Assembly (NCBI RefSeq): GCF_014650495.1
Contig: NZ_BMVB01000013.1
Location: forward strand, 62,001 to 126,000
Reading direction: 5' to 3'
DNA length: 64,000 nucleotides
From: Streptomyces cinnamoneus
Lineage (GTDB): Bacteria; Actinomycetota; Actinomycetes; Streptomycetales; Streptomycetaceae
Both the position numbers and the translations under genes were made by a program. The notes below the pieces were generated by a model that saw only the letters and a list, made by a program, of their open reading frames with translations, had not been told where the DNA came from and ran no database searches. Within the stretch, counting starts at the first letter, position 1. Every line of letters begins with the position of its first letter. This document shows, piece by piece, positions 15,789 through 23,549 of this stretch.

Positions 15789-18275
15789 CTACAGCTTCTC
15801 GACCGGCGCGTACCGCAGCAGCAGACGCTTGGGCTTCTCGCCGCCGAAGTCGATGGTGGCCTCGGCGTTGTCACCGCTGCCCTTGACGGCGACGACCGTG
15901 CCGAGCCCGAACGAGTCGTGCGTGACGCGGTCGCCGGTGACCAGCGCGACCACGGGCCGGTCGTTGGCGCGCCGCGTCGCGAAACCTCCCCCGAACTCCG
16001 TCCGGGAGGTGCCCCCAGGCCCCGCCTTGCCGCGGCCACCGCTGCGGGAGGAGGAGAAGCCCGAGGTGATGCCGGAGCCGGCGCCCAGCGAGGACGCGGA
16101 CGGCGTCGCGGGCCCGGTGCGGCGCCAGGCCAGGTACTGCTCGGGGATCTCCTCCAGGAACCGCGACGGCGGGTTGTACGAGGGCTGCCCCCACGCGCTG
16201 CGCATGCTCGCGCGCGTCAGGTAGAGCCGCTCGCGGGCGCGGGTGATGCCGACGTAGGCGAGGCGGCGCTCCTCCTCCAGCTCCTTCACCTGGCCCAGGG
16301 CACGCATGTGCGGGAAGACGCCGTCCTCCATGCCGGTGAGGAAGACGACGGGGAACTCCAGGCCCTTCGCCGTGTGCAGCGTCATCAGCGTGATGACGCC
16401 CGTGCCCTCGGTGTCCTCGTCGGGGATCTGGTCGGAGTCGGCGACCAGGGCGACCTTCTCCAGGAAGTCGGCCAGCGTGCCCGGCTCGTCCTCCGTGCGC
16501 TCCTGCTCGAACTCCAGGGCGACGGCCGCGAGCTCCTGGAGGTTCTCGACGCGGGTCTCGTCCTGCGGGTCCGTGGACGCCTGCAGCTCGGCGAGGTAGC
16601 CCGTGCGCTCCAGCACCGCCTCCAGCACCGTCGCGGGGCCGGCCCCGGACTCGACGACGGTGCGCAGCTCCTCCATCAGCACGTTGAAGCGCTTGACGGC
16701 GTTGGTGGAGCGGGCGGCCATGCCGTACGCCTCGTCCACACGGCGCAGCGCCTGCGGGAAGCTGATCTTCTCGCGCAGCGAGAGGGCGTCGATCATGGCT
16801 TCGGCGCGCTCGCCGATGCCGCGCTTGGGGACGTTGAGGATGCGCCGCAGCGGGACGGTGTCCTCGGGGTTGGCGAGCACCCGCAGGTACGCCAGGATGT
16901 CGCGGACCTCCTTGCGCTCGTAGAAGCGCACGCCGCCGACGACCTTGTAGGGCAGGCCGACGCGGATGAAGATCTCTTCGAAGACGCGGGACTGGGCGTT
17001 GGTCCGGTAGAAGACGGCGACGTCGCCGGCCTTGGCGTCCTTGGCGTCGGTCAGCCGGTCGATCTCGTCGGCGACGAACTGGGCCTCGTCGTGCTCGGTG
17101 TCGGCGACGTAGCCGGTGATGGAGGAGCCCGCGCCGGCCTCGGTCCACAAGTTCTTGGGGCGGCGGTTCTGGTTGCGCTCGATGACGGCGTTGGCGGCGC
17201 TGAGGATCGTCTGCGTGGAGCGGTAGTTCTGCTCCAGGAGGATCGTGGTGGCGTCCGGGTAGTCCTCCTCGAACTGGAGGATGTTGCGGATGGTGGCGCC
17301 GCGGAAGGCGTAGATCGACTGGTCGGCGTCGCCGACGACGCACAGCTCGCCGACGCCCTCCTCGCCGGCCGTCTCCGGCGTGCCCACCAGCTCGCGCACG
17401 AGCGTGTACTGCGCGTGGTTGGTGTCCTGGTACTCGTCGACCAGGACGTGCCGGAAGCGGCGGCGGTAGTGCTCGGCCACGTCCGGGAACGCCTGCAGCA
17501 GGTGGACGGTGGTCATGATGATGTCGTCGAAGTCCAGGGCGTTGGCCTCGCGCAGCCTCGACTGGTACATCGCGTACGCCTCGGCGAGCGTCTTCTCGAA
17601 GCCGTCGGCCGCCTGCGCGGCGAACGCCTCCTCGTCGACGAGCTCGTTCTTGAGATTGGAGATCTTCGCGCTGAACGACTTCGGCGGGAACTTCTTCGGG
17701 TCGAGGTCGAGGTCCCGGCAGACGAGCGCCATGAGCCGCTTGGAGTCGGCCGCGTCGTAGATCGAGAAGGAGGAGGTGAAGCCGAGCTTCTTGCTCTCAC
17801 GGCGCAGGATCCGCACGCACGCGCTGTGGAAGGTCATCACCCACATCGCGTGGGCGCGCGGGCCGACGAGCTGCTCGACGCGCTCCTTCATCTCGCCCGC
17901 GGCCTTGTTGGTGAAGGTGATCGCGAGGATCTGACCGGGGTGCACGCCGCGCGCGCCCAGCAGGTGGGCGATGCGGTGGGTGAGCACGCGGGTCTTGCCG
18001 GAGCCGGCGCCCGCGACGATCAGCAGCGGCGATCCCGTGTGCACGACGGCGGCACGCTGCTGCTCGTTCATGCCCTCCAGCAGTGCGGCCGGGTCCACGA
18101 CGGGCCGGGCGGCGCCGTCGCGGTAGTACGCCTCGCGGGGGACGGGCGCGTCGAAGGCGCCGCCGAACAGGTCGTCCGGCAGGGGCTCCGGGGCCGTGTC
18201 CTCCGGGGGCGGCGGGTGCTCCTCGTCGGAGGGGGCAAAATCCGCCAGGAAGCTGTCGTCAAAGAGGCTGCTCAT
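15789..18275 (-). CDS. pcrA: ATP-dependent DNA helicase PcrA/UvrD
   Basis: An 828-aa superfamily 1A 3'-5' helicase used in repair and in clearing stalled forks. Walker A is AGAGSGKT at residues 88-95, motif II is VLVDEYQDTNHAQY, motif III is GDADQSIYAFRGA, and motif V/VI includes MTLHTAKGLEFPVVF and YVGITRARERLYL. An acidic Pro-rich extension of about 66 residues precedes the helicase core, as in other Streptomyces copies. The ATG at 18275 has GGGAGG 3-8 nt upstream. A PafBC-like promoter at 18285-18307 lies directly in front. Confidence 0.97.
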   Translation of the reverse strand: MSSLFDDSFLADFAPSDEEHPPPPEDTAPEPLPDDLFGGAFDAPVPREAYYRDGAARPVVDPAALLEGMNEQQRAAVVHTGSPLLIVAGAGSGKTRVLTHRIAHLLGARGVHPGQILAITFTNKAAGEMKERVEQLVGPRAHAMWVMTFHSACVRILRRESKKLGFTSSFSIYDAADSKRLMALVCRDLDLDPKKFPPKSFSAKISNLKNELVDEEAFAAQAADGFEKTLAEAYAMYQSRLREANALDFDDIIMTTVHLLQAFPDVAEHYRRRFRHVLVDEYQDTNHAQYTLVRELVGTPETAGEEGVGELCVVGDADQSIYAFRGATIRNILQFEEDYPDATTILLEQNYRSTQTILSAANAVIERNQNRRPKNLWTEAGAGSSITGYVADTEHDEAQFVADEIDRLTDAKDAKAGDVAVFYRTNAQSRVFEEIFIRVGLPYKVVGGVRFYERKEVRDILAYLRVLANPEDTVPLRRILNVPKRGIGERAEAMIDALSLREKISFPQALRRVDEAYGMAARSTNAVKRFNVLMEELRTVVESGAGPATVLEAVLERTGYLAELQASTDPQDETRVENLQELAAVALEFEQERTEDEPGTLADFLEKVALVADSDQIPDEDTEGTGVITLMTLHTAKGLEFPVVFLTGMEDGVFPHMRALGQVKELEEERRLAYVGITRARERLYLTRASMRSAWGQPSYNPPSRFLEEIPEQYLAWRRTGPATPSASSLGAGSGITSGFSSSRSGGRGKAGPGGTSRTEFGGGFATRRANDRPVVALVTGDRVTHDSFGLGTVVAVKGSGDNAEATIDFGGEKPKRLLLRYAPVEKL

Positions 18276-18284
18276 CGCCTCCCG

Positions 18285-18307
18285 AGTCTAGGCCGCCCCG
18301 CTGACAG
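18285..18307 (-). promoter_or_regulatory. PafBC-like promoter in front of pcrA
   Basis: On the minus strand CTGTCAGCG is followed after exactly 8 nt (GGGCGGCC) by TAGACT. Against TTGTCRGTG-N8-TANNNT the spacing and -10 are perfect, and two of the nine bases in the upstream half differ. The -10 ends 9 nt before the ATG, so the mRNA would be leaderless or nearly so. DNA-damage induction of a repair helicase is plausible. Confidence 0.5.
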
Positions 18308-18493
18308 CCGGTCCCGGATCCGGCGGACAGTGTCCAGGCCCACAGGACGGCCGGGGCCGCCGGGCCCGAAGGCCCGGCCCAAAGGCCCGGCGCAAGGACC
18401 CGGCGCAAGGGCCCGGCGCGCAGAACTCGCCGCGACGACCTCGCCGCGCGCAGACCGCGGCGCGCGCAGACCTCGGCCCTCAGACCTCGGTGC

Positions 18494-18847
18494 TCAGACC
18501 CAGAGGACGGCGATGAAGACGTTGGCGGCCGTCAGCGCGCCCACCGTGCCGAAGGCGGCCGCCTCGACCTTCTCGTCGTCGCGCTTGACGTAGACCAGGC
18601 CCAGGATCACGACCAGCAGCGCCAGCTTGATGCCGATCTTGACGGTGTTGAGGGTGTGGTCCTCGGCCTGGTTGAGGCCGACCAGCGCGACGCCGGTGAC
18701 CAGCATGGTCAGCGCGCCGTGCAGCATCGCCGGAACCATGCGCGCCGTGCCCTTGCCCATGGCCTTCATCTGGGTCATGAAGCCGCCGAGCAGGGCGGCG
18801 ATGCCGATGACGTGCAGGCCGACGACGGCGTGAATGAGTACGTCCAT
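18494..18847 (-). CDS. Small integral membrane protein, unknown function
   Basis: A 117-aa protein with four hydrophobic segments: VLIHAVVGLHVIGIAALLGGF, MVPAMLHGALTMLVTGVALVGL, IGIKLALLVVILGLVYV and AAAFGTVGALTAANVFIAVL. It starts MDVLIHAVVGLH at ATG 18847. Its C-terminus is at 18494, and the 218-bp gap to pcrA is filled with degenerate ACCTCGGC/AAGGCCCGG-type repeats. No family name or function is recognised. Confidence 0.8.
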   Translation of the reverse strand: MDVLIHAVVGLHVIGIAALLGGFMTQMKAMGKGTARMVPAMLHGALTMLVTGVALVGLNQAEDHTLNTVKIGIKLALLVVILGLVYVKRDDEKVEAAAFGTVGALTAANVFIAVLWV

Positions 18848-18972
18848 GGGGCACGACCCTAGCCGGGCCCATACCACCCATCGGCGGCGAGGTGGGAGTA
18901 ATCGGCTCTTCGGTCAGTCCGGGCCCCGTTCTTTCCGTACGGTCGGGAATCGCCCGCCAGGCGCAGTCATCA

Positions 18973-18992
18973 ATTGGCTGATTACAGCCAAT
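18973..18992 (+). promoter_or_regulatory. Palindrome upstream of NlpC/P60 gene
   Basis: ATTGGCTG and CAGCCAAT form a perfect 8-bp inverted repeat around ATTA. It is AT-rich for this genome and lies 134 bp ahead of the NlpC/P60 start, so it may be a regulator site for that gene or for the divergent membrane gene. Confidence 0.35.
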
Positions 18993-19125
18993 ACCGGTCA
19001 TGGCCGTTTCCCCGCGATCCCGGGGTTTAGCGTCCTCATCCAGACGGCGGTGGCCCGCCCTCCCCCCCCTCGCGCGGGCCACCGCCGGGCATCTCTTGCC
19101 GGACCCGAAGGAAGTGACGGCCGTC

Positions 19126-20217
19126 GTGGCGACGCACCGAAAGCCCAAGCAGAACCCGCTCGCCGGCAGCACCGCGCGCACCGCGGCCACCCTGGCCCTG
19201 GCGGGCGCCGCCACCGCCACCGCTCTGGAGGGCACCGGGCACGCCACCCCCGCGATCACCGCCGACCAGGCGAAGAGCCAGGTGGCGGGCTACTACCGGC
19301 AGGCCGAAGTGGCCACCGAGAAGTACAACGGCGCCAAGGAGCGGACCGACCGGGCCCGGTCCGCCCTCGACCGGCTGCAGGACGAGGCCGCACGCCGGAC
19401 GGAGCGGCTGAACGCCGCCCGCAACGCCCTGGGCTCCTTCGCCACCGCCCAGTACCGCGAGGGCGGCATGCCCGCCGGGGTGCGGCTGCTGCTCTCCTCC
19501 AGCCCCGACCGCTACCTGGAGAGCGCCGCGCTCGCCGACCGGGCCGGGACCCGGCAGGCCGTGGCGGTGGCCCGGGTGCGGCACGAGCTCCGCGACGTCC
19601 AGCAGGTCCGTACCACCGCCGGGGCCCGGCTCTCGGAGCTCCGGCGCGAGGAAGCCGCGCTCGCGGTGCACAAGCGCACCATCGAGGCCAGGCTCGCCAA
19701 GGCGAAGGAGGTGCTGAACGCCCTGCCCGCCGCCGAGCGCACGGCGGTCGAGGCGGCCGACGGCGCGGTGGAGACCGCCGGGACCGCGGGCACCGCGGGC
19801 AAGGCGGCGGCGCACACCGCGCTCGCCGCTGCGGGGGCCGTTCACGCCGCCCCGGCCCCGGCCGCTTCGGGGCGGGCCGCCCGGGCCGTGGCCTTCGCCT
19901 ACTCCGCCATCGGCAAGCCGTACGTGTGGGGGGCGACCGGCCCGTCCGGATTCGACTGCTCGGGGCTGACGCAGGCGGCGTGGCAGGCGGCCGGGGTGTC
20001 GCTGCCGCGCACGACGTACACGCAGATCAACGCCGGGCGGCGGGTCGCCCGGAACCAGCTCGCCCCCGGTGACCTGGTGTTCTTCTACTCCGGCATCAGC
20101 CACGTCGGGCTCTACATCGGCGGCGGCCGGATGATCCACGCTCCGCACCCGGGCGCCCCGGTGCGCATCGCACCGATCGACGAGATGCCCTTCGCGGGAG
20201 CGTCCCGGCCCGCTTGA
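19126..20217 (+). CDS. NlpC/P60 (C40) peptidoglycan hydrolase
   Basis: A 363-aa secreted cell-wall endopeptidase. The N-terminus has a signal-like segment (TAATLALAGAATATALEGTGHA). A long coiled coil covers about residues 45-210, and the NlpC/P60 domain occupies the last 120 residues with catalytic Cys in GFDCSGLTQAAW and His in ISHVGLYIGGGRMIHAP. This RipA-like layout suggests autoinhibition by the coiled coil. GTG 19126 is chosen; a GTG at 19114 has a better-placed AAGG and would add four residues. Confidence 0.9.
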   Translation: MATHRKPKQNPLAGSTARTAATLALAGAATATALEGTGHATPAITADQAKSQVAGYYRQAEVATEKYNGAKERTDRARSALDRLQDEAARRTERLNAARNALGSFATAQYREGGMPAGVRLLLSSSPDRYLESAALADRAGTRQAVAVARVRHELRDVQQVRTTAGARLSELRREEAALAVHKRTIEARLAKAKEVLNALPAAERTAVEAADGAVETAGTAGTAGKAAAHTALAAAGAVHAAPAPAASGRAARAVAFAYSAIGKPYVWGATGPSGFDCSGLTQAAWQAAGVSLPRTTYTQINAGRRVARNQLAPGDLVFFYSGISHVGLYIGGGRMIHAPHPGAPVRIAPIDEMPFAGASRPA

Positions 20218-20235
20218 GAAGCGGACCGGACCCGG

Positions 20236-20263
20236 CCGACGGCCCAGCGTCGGGCCCGGTCGG
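20236..20263. terminator. Likely bidirectional terminator
   Basis: CCGACGGCCC (20236-20245) pairs with GGGCCCGGTCGG (20252-20263) with a 2-nt bulge, between the convergent NlpC/P60 gene and the esterase-fold gene. Confidence 0.5.
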
Positions 20264-20292
20264 CGGCTCAGCGGCCGGGCCCTGCCGGCGGC

Positions 20293-21408
20293 TCAGTGGG
20301 TGAGCTGCTGGCTCAGCCACTTGAAGACGTCGGGGACCTGCCGCTTCCAGACGGCCGTGCCGTGACCGCCGGCGCCCGCCGGGACCATGACGACGTGCAC
20401 GGTCGCCGGCGGCTTCGCGGCCTGCTTCAGCGCCTGCCCGCTCTGGTAGCCGTCGCCCTCCGCACCCGAGAGGAACAGCGCCGTTCGGGGCGGGGTCTTG
20501 GCGTGCTGCAGCATGGTCAGGGGGTTGTTGGCCTGCCGCAGGTCCGGCGTCTTCGCGGTGAGCGAGGCCGGCTCGCCGGCGGGGTCGTTGTAGCCGGACA
20601 GGCTGACGCCGGCCCGGTAGCGGTCGGGGTGGGCGACGGCGAGCTTGGTGGCGCAGTGCGCCCCGGCCGAGTAGCCGGCGACGGCCCAGCCGTCGGGCTT
20701 GTCGGAGGCGCGGAAGGTGTCGAGGACCATCTTGCGGACGTCGACGCTCAGCCACGTGTCGGCGTTGACCTTGCCCGGGGTGTTGGCGCAGCCGGTGTCG
20801 ACGTCGCCGAGGAGCGTGGTGCGCGGCGCCACGATGATGAACGGCGCGACCTCGCCCTTCTGCATCATCGGCTTGAGCTGGGTATTGACGTTCAGGGTGC
20901 CGAACCACGCCTTGGCCGAGCCGGGGAAACCGGGCAGCACCTCGACCACCGGGAACTTCTTGTCCTTGTGGGCCGGGTCGTCGTACTGCGGCGGCAGCCA
21001 GACGTAGACCTCGCCCTCGACGCCCGATATGCGGCCCTTGAGCTTGGTCTCCTGGACGCCGGGTCCCATCCGCTTGTCGGAGGCGGGGGTGAACTTCTGC
21101 ACCACCTTGGGCTCGCCGTCCAGCGACTTGCCGCCGGTGCCGTCCGGGCCGAGGTCGGCCGCCGCGCTGACGTGGTCACCGGTGCCCAGCAGATCGGCCC
21201 AGGTGTCGAACAGCCCGTTGGCGTTGTTGACGGCCACGAAGACCACGGCGATGGCCGTGACCTGCGCGAACAGCAGCATGAACAGGCGCGTGACGTGGCG
21301 CACCAGGCGGGACCCGCCGATCTTGCCCCACAGCGCAAGCGGCAGGGCCAGGGCCACGACGACCAGGACGATCGTCGTCAGGAAGAAGGGTGTTCCCGTC
21401 AGGCTCAT
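20293..21408 (-). CDS. Membrane-anchored esterase-fold alpha/beta hydrolase
   Basis: A 371-aa protein related to esterase D and the mycobacterial antigen 85 fold. Two hydrophobic segments start the protein (FFLTTIVLVVVALALPLAL and LFMLLFAQVTAIAVVFVAV), placing the enzyme outside the cell. The nucleophile motif is GYSAGAHCA in WAVAGYSAGAHCATKL, and the C-terminal GAGGHGTAVWKRQ carries the likely catalytic His. The substrate is unknown; Streptomyces lacks mycolates, so mycolyl transfer is not expected. It is convergent with the NlpC gene. Confidence 0.85.
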   Translation of the reverse strand: MSLTGTPFFLTTIVLVVVALALPLALWGKIGGSRLVRHVTRLFMLLFAQVTAIAVVFVAVNNANGLFDTWADLLGTGDHVSAAADLGPDGTGGKSLDGEPKVVQKFTPASDKRMGPGVQETKLKGRISGVEGEVYVWLPPQYDDPAHKDKKFPVVEVLPGFPGSAKAWFGTLNVNTQLKPMMQKGEVAPFIIVAPRTTLLGDVDTGCANTPGKVNADTWLSVDVRKMVLDTFRASDKPDGWAVAGYSAGAHCATKLAVAHPDRYRAGVSLSGYNDPAGEPASLTAKTPDLRQANNPLTMLQHAKTPPRTALFLSGAEGDGYQSGQALKQAAKPPATVHVVMVPAGAGGHGTAVWKRQVPDVFKWLSQQLTH

Positions 21409-21521
21409 CGGGCGGCGGCTCTCGTTTCGGGTGCTGTGCTTCTCGCCCTGGCTAGATGGCGAGGAGGGCGGGGAGGTTCCCCGCGGCCCCGTCGAGTGAC
21501 CGCCCAGCCCGGCGGGTCAGC

Positions 21522-22214
21522 TCACACCAGCCGCCGTGCCGTCGCCCACCGGGTCAGCTCGTGCCGGTTGGAGAGCTGGAGCTTGCGCAGCACCGCCGAG
21601 ACGTGGGACTCGACCGTCTTCACCGAGATGAAGAGCTGCTTCGCGATCTCCTTGTAGGCGTAGCCGCGGGCGATCAGGCGCAGCACCTCGCGCTCGCGCT
21701 GCGTGAGGCGGTCGAGGTCCTCGTCGACCGGCGGGGCGTCCGTCGAGGCGAAGGCGTCGAGCACGAAGCCGGCCAGCCGGGGCGAGAAGACCGCGTCGCC
21801 GTCCTTGACCCGGAAGACGGCGTCGACCAGGTCGGTGCCGGTGATGGTCTTGGTGACGTAGCCGCGCGCGCCGCCCCGGATGACGCCGATGACGTCCTCG
21901 GCGGCGTCGGACACCGACAGCGCCAGGAAGCGCACGGGGGCGTCCTGATCGGCCATCATGGCGGCGCTGCGGCGCAGCACCTCCACCCCGCCGCCGCCGG
22001 GGAGGTGGACGTCGAGCAGGACGACCTCGGGCCGGGTCGCGGTGATGACCGTGACCGCCTGGTCGACGTCGGCGGCCTCGCCGACGACCTCGACGCCCGT
22101 GCGGTCGGTGGCGCCGATCTCGGCCTGCACGCCCGTGCGGAACATGCGGTGGTCGTCCACCAGCACCACCCTGACGTGGCGCGCTGCGCCCCCGCCGGTC
22201 TCTTCGGTCGTCAT
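21522..22214 (-). CDS. LuxR/NarL-type response regulator
   Basis: A 230-aa two-component response regulator. The receiver domain has the acidic pair in VVLVDDHRMFR, the phospho-acceptor Asp in EVVLLDVHLPGGG, and the Lys switch in GYVTKTITG. The C-terminal HTH is DLDRLTQREREVLRLIARGY followed by IAKQLFISVKTVESHVS. Its start overlaps the kinase stop by 4 bp, so kinase and regulator are one operon. The kinase carries a PspC domain, so the pair probably responds to envelope stress. Confidence 0.95.
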   Translation of the reverse strand: MTTEETGGGAARHVRVVLVDDHRMFRTGVQAEIGATDRTGVEVVGEAADVDQAVTVITATRPEVVLLDVHLPGGGGVEVLRRSAAMMADQDAPVRFLALSVSDAAEDVIGVIRGGARGYVTKTITGTDLVDAVFRVKDGDAVFSPRLAGFVLDAFASTDAPPVDEDLDRLTQREREVLRLIARGYAYKEIAKQLFISVKTVESHVSAVLRKLQLSNRHELTRWATARRLV

Positions 22215-23479
22215 GCCTTCTCCGCCCTCTCCATCTCCAGCTCCACTTCCGTCCCCCCGTCGGGCGCGGAACGCAGTCTCGCCGTACCGCCGTTGCGCTG
22301 CATCCGGCCGATGATCGACTCGCGGACGCCCATCCGGTCGTCCGGCACCGCGTCCAGGTCGAAGCCGGGGCCGCGGTCGCGCACGGAGATGAAGACCGTA
22401 CGCCCTTCGACCTCGGCGTAGACCTGCACCGCCCCGCCGTCGCCACCGTACTTGGCCGCGTTGACCATGGCCTCACGGGCCGCCTGCAGCTGGGCACCCA
22501 GCCGCTCGTCGAGGGGGCAGTCGCCGACGACCACGACCTCGATGGGCACGCCGTGGTAGTCCTCGACCTCGGCGGCGGTGGCCTTGACGGCCTCGGCCAG
22601 GGTCTGCGGCTCCTCGGCCTCCTCCTTGCCCCGGCCCTCGGGGTTGTACAGCCAGTTGCGCAGCTCGCGCTCCTGGGCGCGGGCCAGGCGGGCGACCTCG
22701 CGGGAGTCCTCGGCGTTGCGCTGGATGAGGGTGAGGGTGTGCAGGACGGAGTCGTGGACGTGGGCGGCGACCTCGGCCCGCTCCTGCGCGCGGATGCGCA
22801 TCGTCCGTTCGGCGGAGAGGTCCTGGGTCATCCGCACGACCGAGGGGCCCGCCAGCAGCGCTATGCCGACGAGCACCGCCAGCGACGCCTGCAGGACCGT
22901 GCCCAGGTGCTCGGCCGAGCCCTGGAGCACGACGATGCCGGTCGCGCCGACCCCGACGAGCACCACGCCCGCCGCGCCGCGCGCGAGCGGCAGGACGCGC
23001 TTGCGGCGGCTGACCTCCATCCAGTGGGCACGCCGGGCGTTGTCGGCCTGGCGCCAGACGAGGGCGACACCCGCGCCTATGAAGATCAGCGGCCAGATGT
23101 AGGTGTTGGCACGGCCGAGGTGGAGCCGGTCGAGGAAGATCGCGGCGCTGATGAGCAGAGCGAGGAAGGCGAAGACCTGGCCGCGGTCGGGCTTGCGGGC
23201 GAAGAGCCGGCGGCGGCCGTCCGCGGTGACCTCGGCGAACGCCAGGGGGCGTGCCTCGACGCCGCCCACGCCGAGCGGCACGACGAACCAGAACACCGCG
23301 TACAGCAGCGCCCCCATGCCCTCCGCCATGAACAGCGCGAGGAACACCAGCCGCACCCAGGACACCGGCACGCCCATGTGCCCGGCGAGCCCGCGGGCCA
23401 CGCCGCCGAGCATGCGGCCCTCCGCGCTGCGGTAGAGCTTGCGCAGGGGCGGGCCTTCGGGGGGCGGGGCGGTGGTCAT
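22211..23479 (-). CDS. PspC-domain sensor histidine kinase
   Basis: A 422-aa sensor kinase. A PspC domain fills about residues 12-70 (LYRSAEGRMLGGVARGLAGH), then several membrane segments (FAFLALLISAAIF, YIWPLIFIGAGVALVW, AAGVVLVGVGATGIVVL, SLAVLVGIALLAGP). The phospho-acceptor His is in VAAHVHDSVLHTLTLIQ and the HATPase motifs are in REAMVNAAKYGG and VRDRGPGFDLDAV. ATG 23479 gives MTTAPPPEGPPLRK. Histidine kinases with an N-terminal PspC domain are common in Streptomyces; the ligand is unknown. Confidence 0.92.
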   Translation of the reverse strand: MTTAPPPEGPPLRKLYRSAEGRMLGGVARGLAGHMGVPVSWVRLVFLALFMAEGMGALLYAVFWFVVPLGVGGVEARPLAFAEVTADGRRRLFARKPDRGQVFAFLALLISAAIFLDRLHLGRANTYIWPLIFIGAGVALVWRQADNARRAHWMEVSRRKRVLPLARGAAGVVLVGVGATGIVVLQGSAEHLGTVLQASLAVLVGIALLAGPSVVRMTQDLSAERTMRIRAQERAEVAAHVHDSVLHTLTLIQRNAEDSREVARLARAQERELRNWLYNPEGRGKEEAEEPQTLAEAVKATAAEVEDYHGVPIEVVVVGDCPLDERLGAQLQAAREAMVNAAKYGGDGGAVQVYAEVEGRTVFISVRDRGPGFDLDAVPDDRMGVRESIIGRMQRNGGTARLRSAPDGGTEVELEMERAEKA

Positions 23480-23549
23480 GCACTGATCGTCACACGGGGG
23501 CGGGGGCCGTGGCATCAGGGTCGCCCCTGAGGAGTCCCCCATCCCGGCG

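Noticed and set aside
18276..18330. A LexA (SOS) box upstream of pcrA
   Set aside because: No GAAC-N4-GTTC type sequence is present; the PafBC-like element is the better match.
18276..18493. The AAGGCCCGG/ACCTCGGC repeats between pcrA and the small membrane gene as a coding gene
   Set aside because: The frames are low-complexity, lack ribosome sites and resemble other decamer-type spacer repeats in the window.
14436..18593. A very long open frame on the plus strand across the M23 gene and antisense to pcrA
   Set aside because: It is Arg/Gly/Asp-rich with no domains and follows the third-position GC bias of the real genes on the other strand or frame. The M23 and PcrA motifs explain the region.
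18848..19125. A ydaO riboswitch before the NlpC/P60 gene
   Set aside because: I could not find the conserved motifs; only a small palindrome is visible.
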